Below, piece by piece: positions 17,890-26,713 of a DNA stretch of 64,000 bases. The stretch is from Flavobacterium sp. HSC-32F16. Its GTDB lineage: Bacteria; Bacteroidota; Bacteroidia; Flavobacteriales; Flavobacteriaceae. The DNA lies in NCBI RefSeq assembly GCF_024171645.1, contig NZ_JALKAC010000001.1, positions 930,001-994,000 on the forward strand, written 5' to 3'. The notes beneath the pieces are model-generated. The model ran no database searches. It had not been told where the DNA came from and saw only the letters and a list, made by a program, of their open reading frames with translations. How positions within the stretch are numbered: position 1 is the first letter of the stretch; each line of letters opens with the position of its first letter. The position numbers and the translations under genes were made by a program.

Positions 17890-19821
17890 CTATTTTACTT
17901 CAATAATTTTATTTTTTGCACCTATTCCATTTTCGTTAAAAGGCTCTATTGTAAAATAGTATTTTGTTCCTTTATCCAACCCTCTAAAATCATACGAATT
18001 GTCGCCATAAACCATAATACTGTTGTATAATTTATCTGTTTCAATTCCGTAATAAATATTATATCCCACGGCATCATTTTGTTTTTTCCAGGAAATCATG
18101 GCGTTTCTTGAATCTGTCTTATTTCTATCTACTTTAAAAGATGACACTGCTTTTGGTTTTTCTGCTAATCCATTTCCAAAAACTCTGAAATCAGAAATTG
18201 CAAATAATCCTGATGCATTGTGACGATTAATCATTTTAATGTAACGCGCCTTAAATGATTTTGTAAGTTCTACATAATCATGAGGAACATCTTTATCATT
18301 TTTAGATTTATCAACTATCAAAGTCCAGTTTTGACCATCATTTGACATTAAAATTTGATATTGATAATAAATATCCATTGCTTTATTAAACTGTGTAGCT
18401 TTATGATCAGCATAATTAATCTGGAGAGCTTTAATTTCCATTTCTCGTCCTAGATCCATCTGAAGCCATTCTCCCGGATCACTTGTTTTTGCAGACCAAT
18501 AAGTTTGAATATTTTCATCGGTTAAATTCTCTGGGCCATAGCAGAATTTTTCATATACTTTTTTCCCGCCGTTATCCATTCTGTGAGTTTCGACTTCCAT
18601 GCATTCTTCAGAAGAAGAAACTGTTACCGGTTTTTTATATGAAAGTAACATCCAGCCAGATGAAGCTCCTTTGGTTTGATCACGTTCACTTGTTGGAAGC
18701 ACAATTGGAAAATCTCCGTAAGATGTTATAGAATACATTACACCCTCTTTATCAAATCCGGCGGGGAACATATCGATTCGACGCTCAAAACGATCTTTAA
18801 TTGAAATTTTGCACGTTCCTGTATTCCAGTAATTTCCGTAATTGTCTGCAAAAGTATTTCCGTGTCCTGCACCAATTACAAATCCGCCTGGTTTATAAGA
18901 CATTGGATTGTGTTTTTGGTAGGTAAATGGCCCAAGCGGATGATCTCCAACATGAACACCATTTGCATAACCTTTAAATTCTGTTGCGGGCGCACCATAC
19001 TGCATATAATATTTCCCGTTATGTTTGGTCATCCAGGCTCCTTCAATGAAATTTCCCCACGGTGCAGGTTCCATATCATTGTTTGGTCCAAAACGCTCCC
19101 AGCCATGAGCAGAAGGATCTAAAATTGCTACTTCTTTAACTTGTCCGTATACTTTTTGAATATCCTCAACCTCTGTCGCTTTATACAATTCTGCATAATC
19201 GGCTTGATTTCCTTTTGGAAGCCATGTATTATAATCTACTTCTACTCCAACCAATGGCAATTTTCCGCTTGAACCGTAGTACATATATACTTTTTTGTCA
19301 TCGTCTTGAAAAATAGCAGGATCCCAGGTTGGAAGCATTGCTTTGTCTACGTGACGTGTCCATCTTCCCGATTTTGGATCAGCAGTTTTCCAGATTGGAT
19401 GATCTCTTTTCCAAGTTGATCCTACGTAAAATAAAGTGTCATTTACCACCCATGCCGCTGGCGCACATTGATCATCATCGCCTGGTTCTCTTTGGAAACT
19501 TCCGTAAACAAAGTTCCAGTCTGACATGTCTTTACTCCAAAAGAAACCTGCCTGATTGGTTGCAAATAAATAGTATTCTCCTTTATATGTAATAATTACA
19601 GGATCGGCGCTTGAACGGCGGGATTCTGGAATTCTATTATGATTATGCGTTGTATAATTGTATCCAATGTTAATTGGATTACAATATGTTGTGGCAGGTT
19701 TAGATGGATCGAACCATTCTGTTTTACCCGAATTTGCTTTATTCTGTGCCAAGATAGTGTTATTGAAAATCATCAAAAACAATACAATAGGCACTGCTAA
19801 TTGTTTATATCTCTTTTTCAT
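17890..19821 (-). CDS. GH43-like beta-propeller glycoside hydrolase with CBM32-like and Fn3 domains
   Basis: A 643-residue secreted protein (signal peptide ~25 residues). The first ~390 residues look like a five-bladed GH43-type propeller: SADPVIITYKGEYYLFAT (a catalytic-base-type Asp in blade 1), then WDPAIFQDDDKKVYMYYGS, and FIEGAWMTKHNGKYYMQYG (a candidate acid Glu). Residues ~400-545 match an F5/8 discoidin (CBM32-like) domain with GEWLQMDLG and ARYIKMINR, and the last ~85 residues form a fibronectin type III-like domain. It is the last PUL gene, 32 bp after the GDPD gene. The linkage specificity is unknown. Confidence 0.8.
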   Translation of the reverse strand: MKKRYKQLAVPIVLFLMIFNNTILAQNKANSGKTEWFDPSKPATTYCNPINIGYNYTTHNHNRIPESRRSSADPVIITYKGEYYLFATNQAGFFWSKDMSDWNFVYGSFQREPGDDDQCAPAAWVVNDTLFYVGSTWKRDHPIWKTADPKSGRWTRHVDKAMLPTWDPAIFQDDDKKVYMYYGSSGKLPLVGVEVDYNTWLPKGNQADYAELYKATEVEDIQKVYGQVKEVAILDPSAHGWERFGPNNDMEPAPWGNFIEGAWMTKHNGKYYMQYGAPATEFKGYANGVHVGDHPLGPFTYQKHNPMSYKPGGFVIGAGHGNTFADNYGNYWNTGTCKISIKDRFERRIDMFPAGFDKEGVMYSITSYGDFPIVLPTSERDQTKGASSGWMLLSYKKPVTVSSSEECMEVETHRMDNGGKKVYEKFCYGPENLTDENIQTYWSAKTSDPGEWLQMDLGREMEIKALQINYADHKATQFNKAMDIYYQYQILMSNDGQNWTLIVDKSKNDKDVPHDYVELTKSFKARYIKMINRHNASGLFAISDFRVFGNGLAEKPKAVSSFKVDRNKTDSRNAMISWKKQNDAVGYNIYYGIETDKLYNSIMVYGDNSYDFRGLDKGTKYYFTIEPFNENGIGAKNKIIEVK

Positions 19822-19853
19822 GGTTTGAATTGTATTTTGTAAAGTGTGAAAGA

Positions 19854-20639
19854 TTATTTTTTAATCTTTAATCTTTCGTCTAAAAGTTCGGGTTCGTTTG
19901 TAGTAATGTAATTGAATTTATGATCAATAATCCAATCCATATCTGAAGCTTCATTAACGGTCCAGGCATTTAGAATAATCTTATTCTCCTTTGCTTCATT
20001 AATCCATTCCGGATGTTTTTTAAAGACTGAATAATGATAATCGACACCGTTAATGTGATCCGCTTTAACTTCTTTTGGAGATTTATTTCCTTCTAAATAT
20101 TGTAAAGATGTTTTTGAATCCACTTTTCTGATTGCTTTAAGAATATCGTAATCAAAACTAATATAGCACGTATTTTTGTCTGCTTTTAGTTTTTTGATCA
20201 CTTCAACAGCCATTAGAGCCGTTTTTTGACCTCTTTCTTTACTAATTTCAGAAGGTTTTATTTCACACACTAAAAGTGTGTGTTTGTTATTTCTTTTTCC
20301 TTCAATAATATATTCATGCAAAGTTGGCAGCTTTTCTCCATTTGAAAGTTTAAACTTTAACAAGTCAGCATAATTTGTTTCTTCGATAAGCAGTTTGTTG
20401 TAATGTGCATCGTGATTGATGATCAGCGAATCATCGGCCGTTCTCCAAACGTCAAATTCAGAGCCTGGCAGTTTTAAATCAATAGCGTGTCTAAAAGCTG
20501 CAATCGAATTTTCAGGAAGATTATTTTTTTTCCATGCACCGCGATGTGCTACTATAGCATTTTGTTTGGTGCAGCACGATGAAAAAAGGATAACTAAACA
20601 CAAAAAGCTAAAAAAGCGAAATATTTTAAAAGTATTCAT
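19854..20639 (-). CDS. Glycerophosphodiester phosphodiesterase-family lipoprotein
   Basis: The start is chosen at 20639, where the ATG begins a lipoprotein signal (MNTFKIFRFFSFLCLVILFSSCC); the upstream frame to 20699 overlaps a terminator. GDPD hallmarks are AHRGAWKKNNLPENSIAAF, then GSEFDVWRTADDSLIINHD (metal-binding Glu and Asp, His), and a C-terminal NAWTVNEASDMDWIID. The family hydrolyses glycerophosphodiesters. In a glucan PUL it could remove phosphoglycerol groups from the glycan (inference). It pairs with the GH43-like gene and is separated from bglX by a hairpin terminator, so it may have its own promoter. Confidence 0.85.
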   Translation of the reverse strand: MNTFKIFRFFSFLCLVILFSSCCTKQNAIVAHRGAWKKNNLPENSIAAFRHAIDLKLPGSEFDVWRTADDSLIINHDAHYNKLLIEETNYADLLKFKLSNGEKLPTLHEYIIEGKRNNKHTLLVCEIKPSEISKERGQKTALMAVEVIKKLKADKNTCYISFDYDILKAIRKVDSKTSLQYLEGNKSPKEVKADHINGVDYHYSVFKKHPEWINEAKENKIILNAWTVNEASDMDWIIDHKFNYITTNEPELLDERLKIKK

Positions 20640-20681
20640 AATAAACGTAGTTAAATAATTACAAAAAAGGTTCTTTGTTTT

Positions 20682-20713
20682 AGAAAAAAAGCCCTCCATA
20701 TGAAGGGCTTTTA
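20682..20713 (-). terminator. Terminator between the GH3 and GDPD genes
   Basis: AAAAGCCCT pairs with AGGGCTTTT. On the minus strand it is followed by a seven-base T run. It lies after the GH3 stop and before the GDPD start, so it splits the PUL into two transcripts or attenuates the distal pair. Confidence 0.8.
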
Positions 20714-20730
20714 ACTAATCAATAAACCAA

Positions 20731-23031
20731 CTATTTAGTTAACTCGAAACTAACTTTCTTATCGGCATTTGAATTTCCTCCAACGAAAATATCAAACTGT
20801 CCAGGTTCTGCTGCGAATTGCAGGTCAGAATTATAAAACTTTAAATCTTCAACAGTAATATCAAAACTTACTGTTTGTTTTTCACCTTTTTTAAGTGCTG
20901 TTTTTTGGAAACCTTTTAATTCTCTAACTGGTCTTGTTACTGAACCAACTAAATCTCTAATATACAATTGAACTGTTTCTTTTCCGTCAAAATTTCCAGT
21001 GTTAGTTACATCAACCGTTACTTTTAATTTTCCGTTTGAATCCATTTTATCAGAAGAAATTTTCAAGTTTGAATAATCAAAAGTGGTGTAACTTAAACCA
21101 AACCCGAATGGGAATAATGGCTCGTTTCTTTCATCAATATAGTTTGACCTGAATTTCTCAAATTTCCCCTCAGAATTAGAAAGTGGTCTTCCAGTATTTT
21201 TGTGTGCATAGTAAATTGGCAACTGTCCAACGCTTCTTGGAAAAGTTGAAGTTAATTTTCCCGAAGGATTTACATCTCCAAATAAAACATCTGCAATAGC
21301 ATAACCAGCTTCTGTACCGGCAAACCAAGCATTTAAAATTGCCGGAACTGTCTTTTCTTCGTCAGTAATAACCAAAGGACGGCCGTCAAACAATACTAAA
21401 ACAACTGGTTTTCCTGTTTTTAGTAACGCGTTTAATAAATCTTTTTGCGCTTGTGGAATTTCTAAATTTGTACGACTGCTTGATTCTCCGCTCATTTCTG
21501 CAGATTCTCCAAGTGCAGCAACAATTACGTCAGATTGCTCAGCTACTTTTAAAGCTTCTGCTAACATTTCTTCTTTTGAGCGTGTATCACGGTGTAAGGT
21601 TTTCCCAAACATTGTAGCATTAGTTTCAAAAGTTTCATCGTAATCTAAATTACTTCCTTTTGCATATAAAACTTTTGTACCTGCACCTGCAACTTCTTTA
21701 ATTCCCGCTAATAATGAAACTGCATTTTCCATTTTTGTAGCTACACTCCAAGTTCCAGGCATATTTTCTTTAGCATCTGCTAATGGCCCGATTAAACCAA
21801 TTGTACCTGATTTTTTAAGTGGTAATAATTGGTTTTGGTTTTTTAATAATACTAAAGATTGTGCTGCAATTTGACGTGCTTCTTTTCTGCTGTCTGTTGT
21901 GAAGATTTCAGTTTTAGCTCTTTTCTCGTCACAATATTTATACGGATCCTGGAATAATCCTAAATCGTATTTTGCTTCTAAAATAAGTTTAACCGCATTG
22001 TCGATTGTTTCAATAGAAACTCTCTTTTCATCTAACGATTTTTTCAAAGTTCCTAAAAAACCTTCTCCTACCATATCCATTTCAACACCAGCATTTAATG
22101 CTAAAGCTGAAACATCTTGAAGATTCCCCATTCCGTGCTCAATCATTTCAGGAATTCCAGTAAAATCTGTTACTACAAATCCTTTGAAACCCCATTGTTT
22201 TCTTAAAACATCTGTCATTAACCATTTGTTTCCTGTTGCCGGAATTCCGTCAACTTCGTTGAAAGATGCCATAACCGAACCTACACCTGCATCTACTGCT
22301 GCTTTATAAGGAGGAAAATAATCATTAAACATTCTGATGTGGCTCATATCAACGGTATTGTAATCACGTCCGCCTTCTGGAGCTCCATATAATGCGAAGT
22401 GTTTAACACAAGCTAATATTGAATTGTTTTTTGAAAGGTCATGCTGCTGGTAACCATTTACCATTGCTTTTGCAATTTGGCTTCCTAAATAAGGATCTTC
22501 TCCAGAACCTTCAGAAACTCTTCCCCAGCGCGGGTCACGAGATACGTCTACCATTGGAGAAAAAGTCCAGTTGATTCCATCTGCACTTGCTTCTTTTGCA
22601 GCAATTTGCGCACTTCTTTCAATTAAGCCCATATCCCATGTACAAGATAATCCTAACGGAATTGGGAATGTTGTTTCGTAACCATGTATAACGTCCATAC
22701 CAAAAAGCAATGGAATTTTTAAACGGCTTTTTTCAACAGCAATTTTTTGTACTTCTTTAATTTTTTGTACTGATTTTATATTGAACAAACCGCCCACTTT
22801 TCCTTCGGCTATATTTTTTGCAACATTGGAGCTGTTTGCTTGTCCTGTTGTAATATCTCCAGATGTTGGTAAATTTAACTGTCCTAATTTCTCATCTAAT
22901 GTCATTTTTGACATTAACTCTGCCACAAACTCCGACTTAGGTTTAATTTTTACTGTGCTCTTTGTGCTCTTTTTTTGAGCATAACCCAAAACAGCACATC
23001 CTAAAAAAAGTAAGACTAATTTGTTTTTCAT
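20731..23031 (-). CDS. bglX: GH3 family beta-glucosidase (BglX-like)
   Basis: A 766-residue secreted enzyme (signal peptide MKNKLVLLFLGCAVLGYAQ). It has the three usual GH3 parts: the (beta/alpha)8 domain with LLFGMDVIHGYETTFPIPLG and WGRVSEGSGEDPYLGS, the nucleophile segment GFVVTDFTGIPEM (Asp), the alpha/beta sandwich with GESAEMSGESSSR, and a C-terminal Fn3-like domain (GKETVQLYIRDLVGS). The overall layout matches periplasmic BglX. In this PUL it would cleave gluco-oligosaccharides, plausibly sophoro-oligosaccharides from GH144 action. It starts 6 bp after the esterase stop, in the same transcript. Confidence 0.92.
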   Translation of the reverse strand: MKNKLVLLFLGCAVLGYAQKKSTKSTVKIKPKSEFVAELMSKMTLDEKLGQLNLPTSGDITTGQANSSNVAKNIAEGKVGGLFNIKSVQKIKEVQKIAVEKSRLKIPLLFGMDVIHGYETTFPIPLGLSCTWDMGLIERSAQIAAKEASADGINWTFSPMVDVSRDPRWGRVSEGSGEDPYLGSQIAKAMVNGYQQHDLSKNNSILACVKHFALYGAPEGGRDYNTVDMSHIRMFNDYFPPYKAAVDAGVGSVMASFNEVDGIPATGNKWLMTDVLRKQWGFKGFVVTDFTGIPEMIEHGMGNLQDVSALALNAGVEMDMVGEGFLGTLKKSLDEKRVSIETIDNAVKLILEAKYDLGLFQDPYKYCDEKRAKTEIFTTDSRKEARQIAAQSLVLLKNQNQLLPLKKSGTIGLIGPLADAKENMPGTWSVATKMENAVSLLAGIKEVAGAGTKVLYAKGSNLDYDETFETNATMFGKTLHRDTRSKEEMLAEALKVAEQSDVIVAALGESAEMSGESSSRTNLEIPQAQKDLLNALLKTGKPVVLVLFDGRPLVITDEEKTVPAILNAWFAGTEAGYAIADVLFGDVNPSGKLTSTFPRSVGQLPIYYAHKNTGRPLSNSEGKFEKFRSNYIDERNEPLFPFGFGLSYTTFDYSNLKISSDKMDSNGKLKVTVDVTNTGNFDGKETVQLYIRDLVGSVTRPVRELKGFQKTALKKGEKQTVSFDITVEDLKFYNSDLQFAAEPGQFDIFVGGNSNADKKVSFELTK

Positions 23032-23037
23032 TATAAT

Positions 23038-23754
23038 TTATTTATTTGTTTGTATTTGTTTTTTCTGCTGAAACATCCAGTCGTAAATTGCTGCATTATC
23101 ATAAACTCTTGTCCAGCTGTCGTGATTTGCATCATCAAAAATGGTCAGCTTTACATCTTTTGCATTACATTTTTTCAATTCTTTGTAAATCGCAATCGCA
23201 TAATTTACATTTACCACATCATCTAACAATCCGTGGTAAATTCTGGTTGGAATATTGGCTATTTCACACGTTTTTTCAAGTTGAATTAAATCTACAAAAC
23301 CAGCGACAGGTACGTTTGCGGCAAATAGATCCGGATGTGCATAAGCCAAATTCCACGAAGCCCAGCCTCCTGAGCTCAAACCAGTAACATATATTCTTTC
23401 TGAATCAATTTTGTTTTCTCTCTGAGTTTTTAAAATCAGCTGATAAATTGATTCTATATCCCAGTTTTCATCTTCTTTACATTGCGGTGCTAAAACATAA
23501 GCATCTAACTGGTGTGTTTTTAAATATTTAAAAGGACCATTAATTTTTACTTTTTCAATATCAGTTCCTTTTTCTCCATCTCCGGAAATAAAAACTATTA
23601 ATGGCTTTTTTTCTTTTGTATTTGCGGGTTTGTGCAGCACATAGCCCAACTCATACTTTGCCATTATGACGGTATTAATTTTTCCGGTTGTTTCACTTTG
23701 GCTAAAGCCGAATATTGAAAACAAAAGGAATAAGAAAACTAATTTATACTTCAT
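23038..23754 (-). CDS. Secreted alpha/beta-hydrolase esterase of the PUL
   Basis: A 238-residue protein with a signal peptide (MKYKLVFLFLLFSIFGFSQ). The alpha/beta-hydrolase triad is readable: VTGLSSGGW (nucleophile Ser), GLLDDVV (Asp) and DANHDSW (His). The type resembles PHB-depolymerase/LpqC-like or PUL-associated carbohydrate esterases. It sits between the GH144 gene (8 bp gap) and the GH3 gene (6 bp gap), so it probably removes acyl groups from the same glycan. Which acyl group is removed is not visible from the sequence. Confidence 0.8.
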   Translation of the reverse strand: MKYKLVFLFLLFSIFGFSQSETTGKINTVIMAKYELGYVLHKPANTKEKKPLIVFISGDGEKGTDIEKVKINGPFKYLKTHQLDAYVLAPQCKEDENWDIESIYQLILKTQRENKIDSERIYVTGLSSGGWASWNLAYAHPDLFAANVPVAGFVDLIQLEKTCEIANIPTRIYHGLLDDVVNVNYAIAIYKELKKCNAKDVKLTIFDDANHDSWTRVYDNAAIYDWMFQQKKQIQTNK

Positions 23755-23762
23755 GCCAATTC

Positions 23763-25139
23763 TTAAATTCCGTATTTTCCTGATTTAAATCCAAGTTTTG
23801 TTAAACCTTGCTTTACTTCGGGTGCATTCATAAATAATTTCCACAATAATCCTGTACGGTAATTTTCTAACATAACCACTTCTGGTCCCTGATCAATTGC
23901 TAAATAGCGTTTTGCAGCCCAATTGTTTCCTAAACTTAAGGCATCATAAAAACCAGCATCTCCCCAAGTTTCTTTTTTATGATTTTCGTATAAGTTTCTG
24001 ATTAAAGCCATCGATTCTTTTGGTGTATATACAATGGAACTGATTGCAGCTGTTGGTGAAATAACTCCTTGATCGTTACTTGGCATATGGGCGTTGTAAC
24101 CAATCGACCCGTCAGGATTTCTAGAATAAGATGCTGTTAGCCCCCAATAATCTGGTCCATAACCTTCATTTTTGTTTGGGTTTGCTACACAATATTCATA
24201 ATTGATTTTCGTTTGATTTACATTTAAATCCCAATAATCAGCATATTTATCAGTTAATTGATTTGGATCTAAACCAACATAAGAATAATGCGCCCAGAAT
24301 AATGGTCCGCCAAATTCTTTAGCTCCATTATGGCTTAGAATTAAAGGAATATTATACTTAGTAGCAGCAGAAACAATGTCTCCGCTTCTAGCCCATCCTT
24401 CATGATATGCCTTTGCATCTATGGTATGTGTTGGTGATGAAGCTGCCATTACATAAGTAATTAAACATTCATTGTACCCTTCTAAAGCAAAATTCATCTG
24501 CCACGCGTAGTTTGGCGACCAGTGCCAGTATAGAACATTTTTATTATTTGTATACCATTGCCAGTCAACACCTTTCCAAAGTGCATCAAATTTTTGTGCT
24601 ACTGCTTTTTCTTTTTCAGCCCCATCTTTAAGATATTCACGTACGGTAATCATTCCCGCAACCAAGAATGAAGTTTCGACTAAATCGCCCCCATTATCCT
24701 TGGTTCCAAAAGGTTTTACTTTCCCTGTATTTCCGTCAATCCAATGTGACCATGCTCCGTGAAAACGATCTGCTTTGCCTAAAAAATCTGCAATTTTGTT
24801 AAGTCTTTCTACTCCTTGTTCTTTAGTAATATAACCTTGTGACATTCCTGAAACAAGAGCCATTAATCCAAAACCTGAGCCGCCTGTTGTAACGATATTT
24901 GAATCATTTTCAGGATAAACTCCATCTGGATGGTAACGTTCTCTGGCTAATCCAGAATTGGGTTCTGCATAATCCCAGAAGTATTTAAAAGTTTGTTTTT
25001 GAACAATCTCAATAAGCTGTTCATCTGTTAATGCAACAACGCCAGAGGTATTTTCTTGTGCATTTTCTTTTGATTTATCCGCATTAGATCCACAACTGAA
25101 AAAAGTAAAAGCTAAAAATAAAACTGAAATTCTAATCAT
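23763..25139 (-). CDS. GH144-like endo-beta-1,2-glucanase lipoprotein
   Basis: A 458-residue lipoprotein (MIRISVLFLAFTFFSCGS). The alpha/alpha-barrel 'glucoamylase-like' pattern is visible as QTFKYFWDYAEPNSGLARER, TTGGSGFGLMAL, ADRFHGAWSHWIDG, GGDLVETSFLVAGM and YWHWSPNYAWQMNF, with WGLTASYSRNPDG later. This series is characteristic of GH144 proteins and their close 'glucoamylase family' relatives; characterised members cut beta-1,2-glucan internally. As a lipoprotein it may act at the surface or in the periplasm. It follows SusD after a 73-bp gap carrying a strong hairpin. Confidence 0.8.
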   Translation of the reverse strand: MIRISVLFLAFTFFSCGSNADKSKENAQENTSGVVALTDEQLIEIVQKQTFKYFWDYAEPNSGLARERYHPDGVYPENDSNIVTTGGSGFGLMALVSGMSQGYITKEQGVERLNKIADFLGKADRFHGAWSHWIDGNTGKVKPFGTKDNGGDLVETSFLVAGMITVREYLKDGAEKEKAVAQKFDALWKGVDWQWYTNNKNVLYWHWSPNYAWQMNFALEGYNECLITYVMAASSPTHTIDAKAYHEGWARSGDIVSAATKYNIPLILSHNGAKEFGGPLFWAHYSYVGLDPNQLTDKYADYWDLNVNQTKINYEYCVANPNKNEGYGPDYWGLTASYSRNPDGSIGYNAHMPSNDQGVISPTAAISSIVYTPKESMALIRNLYENHKKETWGDAGFYDALSLGNNWAAKRYLAIDQGPEVVMLENYRTGLLWKLFMNAPEVKQGLTKLGFKSGKYGI

Positions 25140-25165
25140 TATAAAAATTTAAATATTGAATAAAT

Positions 25166-25202
25166 AATCACTCCCTTCAGGATGATTCTGAAGGAAGTGA
25201 TT
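25166..25202 (-). promoter_or_regulatory. Intercistronic hairpin between susD and the GH144 gene
   Basis: A 15-bp stem with a 7-nt loop. The one mismatch on the plus strand (C/A) becomes a G-U pair in minus-strand RNA, so the hairpin is fully paired only in the sense transcript. No T tract follows on the minus strand, so it is more likely an mRNA-stabilising or processing element than a terminator. Confidence 0.7.
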
Positions 25203-25212
25203 TAAAAAAAAA

Positions 25213-26709
25213 TTAATTATAACCAGGGTTTTGAGAAGACATCCCTTCAGATATTAAGATGAAAGATGCTGGTATTGGAAATAATTCATTTTTACCAACT
25301 GTGAACACTCTTCCATTAGGGAAATCAATACTTTTATCAGCAGCAAAAGCATCTTTTGCCTGACCGGTTCTAACAAGATCGAAGAATCTATCAAATTCAA
25401 AAGCTAATTCAACTCTTCTTTCTTTCCATATTGCAGTTCTAACAGCATTTTGAGAAACTGCCGGAGTATCTCCTAATCCTGCTCTGTGTCTTATTATATT
25501 AAGTAAAGGAATAGCTTCTGAAGTTTGACCTAATTCATTTAAAGCTTCAGCCTTCATTAATAAAACTTCACCATATCTTAGATATTTAATATTTGAATCC
25601 GTTTCCCATGCATTTGTAAATGCTGAAGAATAAGCTTTATAGTTATATCTTGGATTAGGATCAACTTGATCTTTCTCTAATTTTATTAATGGCACTAACG
25701 TTCCGTCGTACAAAGTAGTTCCTCTAAAAATAATGGTAGCATCTTTTCTAACATCTCCAGGTTCGTAAGCATTTACTAAACTTTCAGAAGGCTGGTTAAA
25801 GCCCCATCCCCATGAATCACGAACTCCTTGAGTATTCGAGTATCCTTGAATTCCACGAACAGGTACAGAACCAACACCATTAATTTCAAAAATAGATTCA
25901 CCATCATTCTCCCCTTCCAATCTAAACATTTTCGCATAATCAGGAGAAATAATATAACCAGTAACCAAATTACAATTGTCGATTACTTTCTGCCAGTTTT
26001 TTTGATATAAATTTACTTTTGCTAATAGTGCATACGCAGCTCCTTTTGAAGCTCTTGATTTTTCATCTGATGAATATTCCGATTTATTAGGCAATGCTGC
26101 AGCGGCCTCAGTTAAATCTTTTTCAATAAAAGCATATACTTCAGCAGTAGATTTTCGAGTTAACTGCATTTCTTTATCTGCTGCAGATAATGGAAGACTA
26201 GATATGTGGTCAACAATCGGTACACCTCCATAACATTTCACTAAAGTAAAATACATAAAAGCTCTTAAAAATTTTGCTTCTGCCATTAATCTTTCTCTTA
26301 ATGCAGAATCAGCTTTATCTAATTTAGGCAGAATTGCTAAGGCCTGATTACATCTATTGATTCCATCATAATTTGCATTAAATGTACTTTCTGCAGATGG
26401 ATTTGATGCGTTATAGCTTAGTGCATCCAAAACATCTTTATCTGTACCTGTATCACTAGGAGTTGAACCTTTGTCTGCATCATCAGAAGTAATACTGGCT
26501 AATCCAATCCATCCAAATGAGCTCATGTCCCAATCTAAAAACTTACTGTAAATTGATGTAACAAATGTTTTTGCTCCATTGTCATTGTTAAACAATTCGA
26601 TATCGTCTGTAGAAACAGTTTCTGTTTGTTTAACATCTAAGTAATCATCGGCACATCCTGTAAAAGTAAATGCTGATAAAACAAAGATTGATATATATAT
26701 CTTTTTCAT
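25213..26709 (-). CDS. SusD/RagB-family surface glycan-binding lipoprotein
   Basis: A 498-residue lipoprotein (signal with FTFTGCADDYLD). SusD-type features are the N-terminal KQTETVSTDDI segment, the TPR helices around LMAEAKFLRAFMYFTLVKCYGGVP, the late YLRYGEVLLMKAEALNELGQ, and ELAFEFDRFFDLVRTG with the terminal SSQNPGYN. It caps the SusC channel at the outer membrane and binds the glycan before import. It begins 4 bp after the SusC stop, the usual coupled arrangement. The ligand is inferred from the neighbouring GH144 enzyme. Confidence 0.95.
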   Translation of the reverse strand: MKKIYISIFVLSAFTFTGCADDYLDVKQTETVSTDDIELFNNDNGAKTFVTSIYSKFLDWDMSSFGWIGLASITSDDADKGSTPSDTGTDKDVLDALSYNASNPSAESTFNANYDGINRCNQALAILPKLDKADSALRERLMAEAKFLRAFMYFTLVKCYGGVPIVDHISSLPLSAADKEMQLTRKSTAEVYAFIEKDLTEAAAALPNKSEYSSDEKSRASKGAAYALLAKVNLYQKNWQKVIDNCNLVTGYIISPDYAKMFRLEGENDGESIFEINGVGSVPVRGIQGYSNTQGVRDSWGWGFNQPSESLVNAYEPGDVRKDATIIFRGTTLYDGTLVPLIKLEKDQVDPNPRYNYKAYSSAFTNAWETDSNIKYLRYGEVLLMKAEALNELGQTSEAIPLLNIIRHRAGLGDTPAVSQNAVRTAIWKERRVELAFEFDRFFDLVRTGQAKDAFAADKSIDFPNGRVFTVGKNELFPIPASFILISEGMSSQNPGYN

Positions 26710-26713
26710 AGTA

